The position numbers were made by a program, and so were the translations under genes. A stretch of DNA of 64,000 bases, taken from positions 1-64,000 of the forward strand of contig NZ_JAGPWC010000013.1 in assembly GCF_018119405.1 (NCBI RefSeq), read 5' to 3'. A model generated the notes under the pieces. The model had not been told where the DNA came from, ran no database searches, and was given only the letters and a program-made list of their open reading frames with translations. The DNA is from Massilia sp. ST3 (lineage in GTDB: Bacteria > Pseudomonadota > Gammaproteobacteria > Burkholderiales > Burkholderiaceae_D). Position 1 is the first letter of the stretch. Each line of letters starts with the position of its first letter. Positions 35,868 through 44,038 of this stretch are shown one piece after another.

Positions 35868-37205
35868 TTACTCCACCACCGGCCCCGCCACGATCCGCTG
35901 CCTCACGATATTGATATGACTGCGCAGCCCGTATAACGCATCCGCGAACGCCAGCGGAATCGAGATGTGGTTCACCCGCTCCTCGATATCGTCCAGCCGG
36001 TGCAGCAAGTCCTGGCGCACCGCTTCGCGCTCTTCTCCCTGCGCCCTTTCCATGGCCTGCTCCACCGCCCGCAGTTCGCCATACCAGCGGTACACACGCG
36101 AACGCACCCGCCACACGTACAGCGGCGGCACGATCTTCGACAGCGGAATCAGGAGGGCCGCCAGGGCCACCGCGATCACGCCCAGCCGGTCGAGCAGGTT
36201 GGCCAGCCAGAAGCTCATATAGCGCTGCAGGAAAGGCGGCCCGTCGCGGTAGTAGCGGGCGGCCTCGCTCGCCACCGGGATCTCGGTGTACTTCGGCGAA
36301 GGGAACTGTCCCTGCTGCTGGAACCACCCTGCTCCGCCATGGATCTCGTAGGCCGCCTTCACGAACTGCCCTACGAGCGCAGGATGCAGTTCCTCGCGCG
36401 CCACCAGGGTCGCGGTCGGCGCGATCAGGTGGTAGTCCTGGGCCGGAATATTGCGGCCCAGGTCGACGATCCCGCGCGGCAGCACCACGTGGGTCAGGAA
36501 AGGCAGGCGCCGGGTATAGGCCTCGGCCTGGGAGAAATCGAACAGCTGGATGCCCGGGGTCTGCAGGAGCATCTGGATCAGCGGCGCTTCCGGGGCCGAG
36601 CTGAACACGAGGCCGTCGATGCGGCCTTCCAGCAGCTCCACCGTGGCCGGCGTGTTGGCCAGCATGCCGATGCGCAGCTGCTCGGGCTCGACGCCGTTGG
36701 CCGCCAGCACCTGGCGGAACAGGCGCGGCACGCCCGTGCCTTCCGGCCCCAGGTTGACGCGCTTGCCCTTCAGGTCGGTCAATTTGCCGACCTTCGCTTC
36801 CGTCCGCAGGAACAGCCAGACCGGCTCGGTGAACAGGCTGCCGAGCGAGACCAGGCCATGGCGCGCGGCCTGGCCGTCGTCGGTGGAGCCGCTCTGCACG
36901 AAGGCGATGTCGGCCTTGCCCGCGATCAGGCGCTCGAGATTGTCCTGGGAGCCGAGCGAAGGCTGGAGGGTGACCGCGATCTCGTCGCGCGCCAGCAGCC
37001 TGGCGTACTGCTTGCCGAACTGCTCGTAGGCGCTGTTCTCCTGCCCGGTGGCCAGCACCAGGTGGCGCGGCGGGGCCGGGTCGACCCACCAGTAGGCCAG
37101 GGCCACGGCGGCGATCACGATCAGGATGGTCGGCCCGGAGGCGACCAGCAGGTCGCGCAGCGACACGATGCTGAAGCTGCGCACCCTGGAAACGGCGCGG
37201 CGCAT
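35868..37205 (-). CDS. TAXI family TRAP-type solute-binding protein, membrane-anchored
   Basis: 445 aa from the ATG at 37205; a TTG at 37250 would add 15 residues and overlap the upstream gene by 13 bp. An N-terminal membrane helix (TILIVIAAVALAYWWV) anchors a periplasmic TAXI domain (LATGQENSAYEQFGKQYA, ADIAFVQSGS, NLGPEGTGVPRLFRQVL). A second helix near residue 350 (LGVIAVALAALLIPLSKIVPPLYVW) leads to a charged C-terminal coiled coil. Usual TAXI proteins are soluble and work with a DctM-type permease; none is here, and the double anchor is unlike them. The role is therefore uncertain, perhaps sensing. Confidence 0.85.
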   Translation of the reverse strand: MRRAVSRVRSFSIVSLRDLLVASGPTILIVIAAVALAYWWVDPAPPRHLVLATGQENSAYEQFGKQYARLLARDEIAVTLQPSLGSQDNLERLIAGKADIAFVQSGSTDDGQAARHGLVSLGSLFTEPVWLFLRTEAKVGKLTDLKGKRVNLGPEGTGVPRLFRQVLAANGVEPEQLRIGMLANTPATVELLEGRIDGLVFSSAPEAPLIQMLLQTPGIQLFDFSQAEAYTRRLPFLTHVVLPRGIVDLGRNIPAQDYHLIAPTATLVAREELHPALVGQFVKAAYEIHGGAGWFQQQGQFPSPKYTEIPVASEAARYYRDGPPFLQRYMSFWLANLLDRLGVIAVALAALLIPLSKIVPPLYVWRVRSRVYRWYGELRAVEQAMERAQGEEREAVRQDLLHRLDDIEERVNHISIPLAFADALYGLRSHINIVRQRIVAGPVVE

Positions 37206-37237
37206 GGCGCCGCGCTTCGCGTCCGGCGGCGGCCGCA

Positions 37238-40200
37238 CTAGCGGACGCAAGGCGGCCGGGCCACCACCACCGGACGGGTCACCACCGGCGCGGGGGCCGG
37301 CAGCGGCGTGCCGTCAGGACCCAGGACCACCGGCGGCGCCTTGGGCGGCGGCGGCACCAGGCCCGGCACCGTCGTCAGCCCCGCGCCGCCCGGCGCCGGT
37401 TCGATCATCGGCATCAGGCTCGGCGCCAGGGTCGCCAGCAGCTGCACCGGCAAGGCGCTGGTGAAGTCGTAGTTGCCCGACTGCGGACCATGCACGTAGG
37501 CGGTCATGCTGCCGAAGAAGCGCTCGCCGATGTTGAACACGAAGGTCGCCGAACGGTTCACGTAGCGCGACTCGATCACGCGGCCGCCTCTAGCATAGAC
37601 CTCGAAGCGCTGGTCGCCGGTGCCGGTCTTGCCGCCCACGGCGATCACGCTGCCGTCGGACTGCACGAAGGCGGTCTTGACGCGCTTGGCGGTACCTTCC
37701 CTGACCACGCCCTGGATGGCGTCGGCCACTGCGCGGGCCACCTCGGGCGCCAGCACCTGCTCCTTGCCGCCGCCCTTGTTGCGCTTGACCAGGGTCTCGT
37801 AAGGCGTGTCCTTGGCGAAGTGCAGCGAGTCGATGCGCTCCACGGGCTTGCGCACGCCGCCGTTGACGATGATGCCCATCAGCTCGGCGAGCGCGGCCGG
37901 ACGGTCGGCCGAGGCGCCCAGGGTGGTGGCGTAGGACGGCACCAGCGACTCGAAGGGATAGCCCATCTTCTTCCACTGCGCGTGGATCTTGAGGAAGGCT
38001 TCGACCTCCAGCAGGCCGGCGATGCGCTTGTCCTGGGCATGCTTGCGATGGGTCTTGAACAGCCACGAGTACACTTCCTGGCGTTCCTTGACGCTGGCAT
38101 TGGTGACCTCGGTCCAGGTGGCCTTCGGATGGGTGCGCAGGTAGCTCACCAGCCACAGTTCGAGCGGGTGCACCGAGGCCACGTAGCCGCGGTCGGCCAG
38201 CGACATGTTCTTCGGATCGTACATCTCGTACATCTTGGGGATGCGGTCCGGGTCCATGTCGTGGGTCGAGGGCAGCGACTTGTCGATGAACTCGCCGAAC
38301 TGGGCCATGGTCGCGTTCGGCACCACGGTGCGGTGCGCGGCGGCCAGCTTGGACGCGAGCGGACGCACGCCCGAGAACAGCATGGTCTCGATCTCGGCCG
38401 GGGTCTTGCCCTTGTACTTGTTCCAGAACTTGGCCAGGAAGTCCTTGCCCTCGCGGTCGGCGAAGCGCGACAGGTATTCGGCGCGGCGCGGATCGTCGGC
38501 GTCGGCCAGCAGCTGGGCCGAGGAGCCCGGCAGCTGGAACATGTAGTAGCGCACCACGTCGCGCATCATGCGCACGAAGACCAGGTTGGTCGACTGGCGC
38601 AGCGCCTCGGTGACCGTCATGATCTTGCTGTTGTCCAGCTTGCTGAAGTTGCCGAAGGTGTGCAGGCCGCCGCCGGTGAAGAAGGCTTCGCCCGGGTTGG
38701 CCGAATACTTGCGCTCCATCGCGGCCGCCAGCATCGGCGCCAGGCCGCGGTCGGCGCCGTCGGGCAGCGCGCGGAAGTACTCGATCGCCCACAGCGACAT
38801 GCGGTCTTTCGGATCGACGTTCACGCCCATCAGGCCAATCTTGTCCATCGGCTCGTAGCGCTTGTGCAGCTGGTCGACGATGTCGAGGTAGGTCACCAGG
38901 GTGCGCAGCTTGGCCGTGGAGCCCAGGTCGAGCTTGGCGCCCTCGTTGATGTCGAGCGGCTGGTCGTAGTTGTCGGTCTGGACCCGCAGGTAGTTGACGT
39001 GCTCGCCGCGCTCCATGAGCGTGAAGCTATACACCACCTGGGCCGGATCGCCGTTGCCGAGCAGGCCCTTGCCGGTCAGGCCGGCCTCTTGCGCGTGGCC
39101 CGGATCGGTCAGCTTGCGCAGGGCCGCGGTGACGGCCTGCTGGACCTGGGCGTCCAGGGTCGAGACCACCGACAGGTCGAGGCGGTCGATGTTGTACAGG
39201 CGCGGGTCGCCGATCAGGTTGCCGAGGTGGTTGCGCACCGCGTTGGCGGCCTTGCGCGAGACGAAGGCATCGGCCGGCGGCGGCGCCACGCCCGAGCCCT
39301 GGGCCGGGTGCAGCTTGGCGCTCAGGGCGGCGTCGCGCAGCTGAGGCGAGATCACGCCGGCCTGGGCCAGCACGCGCAGGTGGCTGTTGGTGAGCGTCTC
39401 GAGGTCCTGCTCGCCCGCGCCCAGGTAATAGGCGGGACGGCGCTGGGCGATCATCAGCGACAGCGCTTCCTTGTAGGCCAGCACGGCCTCGGGGCTGGTC
39501 ATCGGCCCTTTCAGCATCTGCGTGAGCTGCTTGAAGTCGCGGCCGTACCAGACCCACATGCCGTCGCCGATGCCGTTCACTTCGCCATAGCCGGGCTTGG
39601 CCGACAGCGGCACCGTGTTCAGGTAGTCGAGCACGATGCGGCGCCGCGCGCCGGTGGTGTCTTCGCCGTCCTGGTAGGCGCGCAGGGTGGCCGAGGCCAT
39701 CTGGATCAGCTTGTCGGACAGCGAGCTGGTGCGGCCTTCCGGCGAGTGGCGGTACTTCTCGATCTGGGTCGCGAGCGTGGAGCCGCCGGCCACGCGGCCT
39801 TCGCCGCCCAGGCCGATGCTGGACAGGGACTTGTCGAAGACGGCCTTCGAGAAGCGGTCCCATTCGACCGCCGGGTTACGGCTCGGATGCTTGGCGTCGA
39901 GCAGCTCGCGGTTCTCGATGAACAGCAGGCTCTGCACCAGCAGCGAGGGCGCCTCGTCGAACTGGTGGTAGTAGCGTTCCGGGAAGCGCGAGGCGAACAG
40001 CGGCTGGCTGCGGCAATCGAGGATCTCGAGGCCGACCTTGGTCTTCTCGTGGAAGGTGGCGTACAGGCCGCGGTCGGCGAACTCGATCATCTTGGGCGAC
40101 ATGCGCGCCTGGGCCGCGATCGCGTACTCGCGGCCCTGCAGCTTCTCGAGGTACTGCGGCATGCTGGCGTAGCCGAGGCGGGTGTCGTAGGGGCTGGCCG

Positions 40201-40591
40201 CCGGGAAGCGGATGGCGTTACTCGGTCCCTTTTCCACGCGCCAGTTCAGGTCCTCGGCCATCTCGGCGAAGATCTTGGCCTGCAGGCGCGAGGTCTTCAT
40301 CTCGAGCGCAGCCCAGGCGGCCAGCAGGGCCGCCAGCAAGGCCGAGCCGAAGAACAGCCAGAGCTTCCAGCGGCGCTTGCGCGGCTTGGGCTCGGGTGCG
40401 TCGGCGCCGCCTCCGCCTGGGGCGCCGCCCAGGTGGGGATAAGCTTCGTACAAGGGAACGTCGTTGCCTCCGGCGGAGGCAAAAACAGGTGTCGAGGGCG
40501 CAGCGGCCACCGCGGCAGCGGGGCGGTCGCGCCACCTGCCGAACACATCGAACACACTACTGGGCCGTCCGAAACGGCGAATACTTTCCAT
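37238..40591 (-). CDS. Bifunctional class A penicillin-binding protein, divergent and large
   Basis: 1117 aa, larger than ordinary PBP1a/1b (about 800). A Pro/Gly-rich cytoplasmic head and one membrane helix (LWLFFGSALLAALLAAWAAL, 77-96) precede a glycosyltransferase-51 domain (about 200-350; Glu226 in IENRELLD, AGGSTLATQIEKYR at 268-281) and a transpeptidase domain with Ser558 (DLGSTAKLRT), a QSTN motif and a KTG block (GGKTGTGDQRF). So both peptidoglycan polymerisation and cross-linking should work. The GT motif has ENRELLD in place of the usual EDRRFFxH. The C-terminus is a proline-rich tail. It is followed closely by the TAXI gene. The family is seen in Burkholderiales as a second PBP1. 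Confidence 0.9.
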   Translation of the reverse strand: MESIRRFGRPSSVFDVFGRWRDRPAAAVAAAPSTPVFASAGGNDVPLYEAYPHLGGAPGGGGADAPEPKPRKRRWKLWLFFGSALLAALLAAWAALEMKTSRLQAKIFAEMAEDLNWRVEKGPSNAIRFPAASPYDTRLGYASMPQYLEKLQGREYAIAAQARMSPKMIEFADRGLYATFHEKTKVGLEILDCRSQPLFASRFPERYYHQFDEAPSLLVQSLLFIENRELLDAKHPSRNPAVEWDRFSKAVFDKSLSSIGLGGEGRVAGGSTLATQIEKYRHSPEGRTSSLSDKLIQMASATLRAYQDGEDTTGARRRIVLDYLNTVPLSAKPGYGEVNGIGDGMWVWYGRDFKQLTQMLKGPMTSPEAVLAYKEALSLMIAQRRPAYYLGAGEQDLETLTNSHLRVLAQAGVISPQLRDAALSAKLHPAQGSGVAPPPADAFVSRKAANAVRNHLGNLIGDPRLYNIDRLDLSVVSTLDAQVQQAVTAALRKLTDPGHAQEAGLTGKGLLGNGDPAQVVYSFTLMERGEHVNYLRVQTDNYDQPLDINEGAKLDLGSTAKLRTLVTYLDIVDQLHKRYEPMDKIGLMGVNVDPKDRMSLWAIEYFRALPDGADRGLAPMLAAAMERKYSANPGEAFFTGGGLHTFGNFSKLDNSKIMTVTEALRQSTNLVFVRMMRDVVRYYMFQLPGSSAQLLADADDPRRAEYLSRFADREGKDFLAKFWNKYKGKTPAEIETMLFSGVRPLASKLAAAHRTVVPNATMAQFGEFIDKSLPSTHDMDPDRIPKMYEMYDPKNMSLADRGYVASVHPLELWLVSYLRTHPKATWTEVTNASVKERQEVYSWLFKTHRKHAQDKRIAGLLEVEAFLKIHAQWKKMGYPFESLVPSYATTLGASADRPAALAELMGIIVNGGVRKPVERIDSLHFAKDTPYETLVKRNKGGGKEQVLAPEVARAVADAIQGVVREGTAKRVKTAFVQSDGSVIAVGGKTGTGDQRFEVYARGGRVIESRYVNRSATFVFNIGERFFGSMTAYVHGPQSGNYDFTSALPVQLLATLAPSLMPMIEPAPGGAGLTTVPGLVPPPPKAPPVVLGPDGTPLPAPAPVVTRPVVVARPPCVR

Positions 40592-40741
40592 GATGGCTTA
40601 ACCGGTCTGAATCGTTTTTACGTGCAATCCCCGCCAACCTGCTCGCCATCTGTTGCTGCTGGTCCGTTCGAGTGATTGAGTGGTATTTGGTTCGTTTGCA
40701 TCGGCGATGCGATCTCACTCCAGATGGCACCGTCCGTAGGT

Positions 40742-40809
40742 AATATTCCACCACATCAATACGACACGCGCGAGACACGGTTTAACAATTTTGATGTGCG
40801 TGGAATATT
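40742..40809. repeat. Long inverted repeat upstream of PBP gene
   Basis: AATATTCCACCACATCAA (40742-40759) pairs with TTGATGTGCGTGGAATATT (40791-40809) along 18 bp with one bulged base; the loop is 31 bases. The whole 273-base gap (40592-40864) is AT-rich and has no gene. No T-run follows the stem on either strand, so it is more likely a protein-binding or RNA structure element than a terminator. Confidence 0.6.
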
Positions 40810-40864
40810 TTCGCAAAAAAACAACGGCGGACTCATCGAGGCGTTAATCGCGCGACATGCCTAT

Positions 40865-41665
40865 TTATAAAGGTCGATACTCTGCTTCTAACTTGTCGAG
40901 CGCCGCGCACATCGCGGCATAGGCCGCCGCCACCGCGTCCGGTTTTCCCTTTACTCCCAATTCGATATGGCGGCGCGTCTGCGCATCGCCCACGCTCGGC
41001 AAACTGAACACCCGTGCACCCTCGTGCTCGCGCTGCAAACGCTCCATCAAGGGCGTGAGTGCGGCTTCCGCCTGTTCGTAGACCAGCAGCGCCCGCTCGC
41101 TGTAGGGCTCGCGATGGAACAGGTGGGCATAGTGGGTGTCGAGCACCCAGGCGATCATCGGCCAGGCCATCACCGGGAAGCCGGGCACGAAGTGGTGCGG
41201 CGCGTCGCCCTGCATGACCGAGAAGCCGGCGATGCGGTTGTAGGGATTCGGGATCAGCGCCGCGCCTTGCGGGAACTCGGCCATCTTGAGGCGCTGCAGG
41301 TTGTCGGGCGCGGCGAAGTCCGGCTCCCTGCCCGCCTCGCGCGCGGTCTCGCGGATGCGCTCCTCGATATGGCGCCGGCCTTCCGGATGCAGCTGCAGGG
41401 GCAGGCCGAGCGCCGCGGCCGCGCACTGGCGCGTGTGGTCGTCCGGCGTGGCGCCGATGCCGCCGCAGGAAAACACGATGTCTGCGCCGGCGAAGCTGCG
41501 GCGCAGGCTGGCCGTGAGGCGCTGCGGATCGTCGCCGACGAACTCGGCCCACGACAGCTGCAGGCCGCGCTCGGCCAGCAGTTCGACCACCTTGGCAAAA
41601 TGCTTGTCCTGCCGCTTGCCGGACAGGATCTCGTCACCGACGACGATCAGGCCGAAACCGCCCAT
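40865..41665 (-). CDS. Molybdopterin-binding domain protein (CinA N-terminal/MoaB-like)
   Basis: 266 aa from the ATG at 41665, with ribosome site GGGAGAG just upstream; an upstream in-frame ATG (41773) lacks one. The N-terminal half is the MoCF/CinA-N fold: GLIVVGDEILSGKRQDKHFAKV, FVGDDPQRLTASLRRS, and the cofactor loop FSCGGIGATPDDHTRQ. The C-terminal part is not the deamidase domain of full CinA. Such stand-alone proteins are often called competence/damage-inducible protein A; their role may be nucleotide-pyrophosphate clean-up. It precedes the PBP gene on the same strand. Confidence 0.87.
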   Translation of the reverse strand: MGGFGLIVVGDEILSGKRQDKHFAKVVELLAERGLQLSWAEFVGDDPQRLTASLRRSFAGADIVFSCGGIGATPDDHTRQCAAAALGLPLQLHPEGRRHIEERIRETAREAGREPDFAAPDNLQRLKMAEFPQGAALIPNPYNRIAGFSVMQGDAPHHFVPGFPVMAWPMIAWVLDTHYAHLFHREPYSERALLVYEQAEAALTPLMERLQREHEGARVFSLPSVGDAQTRRHIELGVKGKPDAVAAAYAAMCAALDKLEAEYRPL

Positions 41666-41780
41666 GCGCTCTCCCGTGTTTACCGAAGCTGAAACGTCCA
41701 GTGTGCCACCGCCAGGGCATCGCCGCTTGCGGCCGCCCATGGCTTCAACGCGCGACGCCGCCGATGCGTGCACATGGGAT

Positions 41781-42596
41781 TCACGCCATCGTGCTCACTG
41801 GCTCGGTACGCAACTCTTCCAATGCCTGCAAGCAGTAGTACTGGAACCAGAGCCCTGCGAACAGGAAGATCATGATGTAGAGCCACAGCGAGAGCATGGC
41901 CAGCACGGGGAAGAGCACCACCGACAGCACCGCCCCGCCCATCCAGGCGATGCCCGGCAGCGCGCCGGCCAGCCCGGTGGCCAGGCCGATCGCCAGCAGG
42001 GGCATGCGGCGCGTGCGCATCAGCGCTTCGCGCTCGGCGCGGCTGGCGTGCGCGGCCAGCGCGTCGTAGCTCATCACGCGCGAGGTCACCCAGGCCCACA
42101 GGCAGGCCTGCACCAGCCAGGCCAGCGGCGGAATCGCGTACAGCGGCAGGGTGAACAGCCACAGCACGGCGAACACGGCCGAACTGCCGACGTTCACCGC
42201 GATGCTGCCGGCAAAGCTGCCGCCCTCTTTCTTCTCGAGCTTGGGGAACTGCCGCCGGCCCACGTGGCGCTCGATGGCCGGCATCGCGGCCACGCCCATG
42301 AACAGCAGGCTGGAGCCGATCATCAGGGGCAGCAGCAGCGCGATCGCCAGCAGCGGCACCACCACCACCTTCAGCACGCCCAGCCCCAGGGTGGCGAGCA
42401 CGTTGGAACTGGTCTCGAAGGCGTCGTACTGGGAGAACAGGGCGTGCAGCCAGTCCAGCAGCGGCTGCAGCCCGAACCACAGGACCACGCCCCACAGCAG
42501 CAGCGACAGCAGCAGCGGCGCGCCCGAGAGCAGCAGCATGCGGCCGCTGAACTGGGCGCGCAGTGCGCGCCGGTAGGCGGTGGCGACGCCCTTCAT
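41781..42596 (-). CDS. EI24 domain membrane protein (CysZ-like)
   Basis: 271 aa with about six hydrophobic stretches, including LLLSGAPLLLSLLLWGVVLWFG (24-45) and LPLLAIALLLPLMIGSSLL-type repeats. The fold matches the EI24/CysZ family; CysZ is a sulfate channel, but many family members are uncharacterised. No cys genes are nearby, so sulfate transport is only a possibility. It lies 115 bp upstream of the molybdopterin-binding gene and diverges from the FKBP gene. Confidence 0.82.
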   Translation of the reverse strand: MKGVATAYRRALRAQFSGRMLLLSGAPLLLSLLLWGVVLWFGLQPLLDWLHALFSQYDAFETSSNVLATLGLGVLKVVVVPLLAIALLLPLMIGSSLLFMGVAAMPAIERHVGRRQFPKLEKKEGGSFAGSIAVNVGSSAVFAVLWLFTLPLYAIPPLAWLVQACLWAWVTSRVMSYDALAAHASRAEREALMRTRRMPLLAIGLATGLAGALPGIAWMGGAVLSVVLFPVLAMLSLWLYIMIFLFAGLWFQYYCLQALEELRTEPVSTMA

Positions 42597-42767
42597 GGCT
42601 GGACTCCAGGGCGGATGCGGGGGCGAAGGACAAGCGGCATGAACTCCTCGTCGGTCGGTGGCGATAGGCGCATTCTACGCATATCGGGCGCGAGGCCCGC
42701 GGCGCGCGTGACGCCTTGCCGCCCCATGGTCTACAATCGCCGTTCAACATGAACAACAAGGAAGACC

Positions 42768-43124
42768 ATGTCCACCATTACCACTGATTCCGGCCTGCAG
42801 TACGAAGACACCGTCGTCGGCGACGGCCCGGAAGCCAAGGCCGGCCAATACGTCACCGTGCACTACACCGGTTGGCTGCGCAACGACGACGGCACCCCGG
42901 GCGCCAAGTTCGATTCGAGCAAGGACCGCAACGATCCATTCCAGTTCGCGCTCGGCGCCGGCCACGTGATCCGCGGCTGGGACGAAGGCGTGCAGGGCAT
43001 GAAGGTCGGCGGTTCGCGCCGCCTGACCATCCCGGCCAGCCTCGGCTACGGCGCGCGCGGCGCCGGCGGCGTGATCCCGCCGAACGCCACCCTGATCTTC
43101 GACGTCGACCTGCTCGGCGTCTGA
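42768..43124 (+). CDS. FKBP-type peptidyl-prolyl isomerase
   Basis: 118 aa, one minimal cytoplasmic FKBP domain without signal peptide. It speeds cis-trans isomerisation of proline peptide bonds. Typical motifs are VTVHYTGWL, FDSSKDR, PFQFALGAGHVIRGWDEGVQGMK, LTIPASLGYG and GVIPPNATLIFDVDLL, with the drug-pocket aromatics kept. The ATG at 42768 follows ACAAGGAAGACC. It is single-gene, closed by a terminator. Confidence 0.95.
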   Translation: MSTITTDSGLQYEDTVVGDGPEAKAGQYVTVHYTGWLRNDDGTPGAKFDSSKDRNDPFQFALGAGHVIRGWDEGVQGMKVGGSRRLTIPASLGYGARGAGGVIPPNATLIFDVDLLGV

Positions 43125-43133
43125 TCGTGCTGG

Positions 43134-43156
43134 AAGGGGCGCCTGGCGCCCCTTTT
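43134..43156 (+). terminator. Intrinsic terminator of FKBP gene
   Basis: AAGGGGCGCC and GGCGCCCCTT form a GC-rich stem with a minimal loop, running into TTTT. It starts 10 bp after the stop codon. Confidence 0.85.
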
Positions 43157-43275
43157 CATTTGAGCTTCCCCTCTAAAGTGCGGCCGTTTCGGCGGTACGC
43201 CCTATCCTGCTGCGCTAAGATGCCTGCCGCCTTGCCTTGATGGCAAACACAGCAACCAACCACACAGGAGTTTCC

Positions 43276-43530
43276 ATGAGCTTGCAGGAACAGTTCAACC
43301 AGGCCCAGCAGGATTCGAAGAATCTGCCCGAGCGTCCCGACAACATGACCTTGCTGAAGATCTACGCGCTGTACAAGCAGGGTTCGGCGGGCGACGCCAC
43401 CGGCGAGCGTCCGGGCATGACCGATTTCGTCAACCGCGCCAAGTACGACGCCTGGGCGGCGCTGGCGGGCACCTCGCAGGAAGACGCCCAGCAGCAGTAC
43501 ATCGACCTGATCGAGGAACTGAAGGGCTGA
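43276..43530 (+). CDS. Acyl-CoA-binding protein
   Basis: 84 aa from the ATG at 43276, which follows CACAGGAGTTTCC. The four-helix ACBP fold is clear: LQEQFNQAQQDSKNL, the ligand motif MTLLKIYALYKQGSAGD, then FVNRAKYDAWAALAGTSQEDAQQQYIDLIEEL. The conserved Tyr, Lys and Trp that hold the CoA head are present. It keeps long-chain acyl-CoA esters soluble in the cytosol. In this window it neighbours a PHA-system gene and lies 4.4 kb from phaZ, in keeping with acyl-CoA and storage metabolism. Confidence 0.95.
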   Translation: MSLQEQFNQAQQDSKNLPERPDNMTLLKIYALYKQGSAGDATGERPGMTDFVNRAKYDAWAALAGTSQEDAQQQYIDLIEELKG

Positions 43531-43579
43531 GCGGCCGCGCGCCGCTTGCCGGCGCGCCTCCAGCCCGGCTTCGCTCCCC

Positions 43580-43861
43580 TCAGGCGGGAGCGAAGACCTT
43601 GCGCATCTTTTCCGTCACCTTGGCCTCGATGGCCGGCGCGAATGCGCTCATCAGCATCCCCAGGCGGATGCGCAGCGCCGCGCTCTGCCCTTCCAGCCGC
43701 AAGTCCCCATCCACGCCGCTGCGCTCGAAACGCAGCACGTCGCCGTCCCAGCGGCAAGCCAGCCCGAATTCCGCCGCCAGGCGCTGCGCCACCTGTTCCG
43801 CCGCCGTGCGCGCCGCATCGCGGCTCAGGGCGTGCTGCTGGACGATGTTCAATTCCGCCAT
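43580..43861 (-). CDS. Polyhydroxyalkanoic acid system family protein
   Basis: 93 aa. It matches the short family often annotated as putative polyhydroxyalkanoic acid system protein (MAELNIVQQHALSRDAARTAAEQVAQRLAAEFGLACRW..., ending MRKVFAPA). The pattern is a helix of Ala/Arg repeats, then beta-strands (LRFERSGVDGDLRLEGQSAALRIRLG). The exact function is unknown; association with PHA granules comes from gene neighbourhoods. It is convergent with the acyl-CoA-binding gene. Confidence 0.85.
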   Translation of the reverse strand: MAELNIVQQHALSRDAARTAAEQVAQRLAAEFGLACRWDGDVLRFERSGVDGDLRLEGQSAALRIRLGMLMSAFAPAIEAKVTEKMRKVFAPA

Positions 43862-44038
43862 CTGAAGCTTTCCTTCCTAATCGATTGCAAGACAATCCGC
43901 CATGATGCCAGCTGGAAGCGGGTCATGCCAGAGCCCGCTTCATCCAGCGGCTTGGAGCAACGTCAATTGATGAGTGTCAATGCCTGAGCCGGCCGGCGCG
44001 CGAACATGAAGCGCAAGCCGATCATGCAAGGAGCCGAC

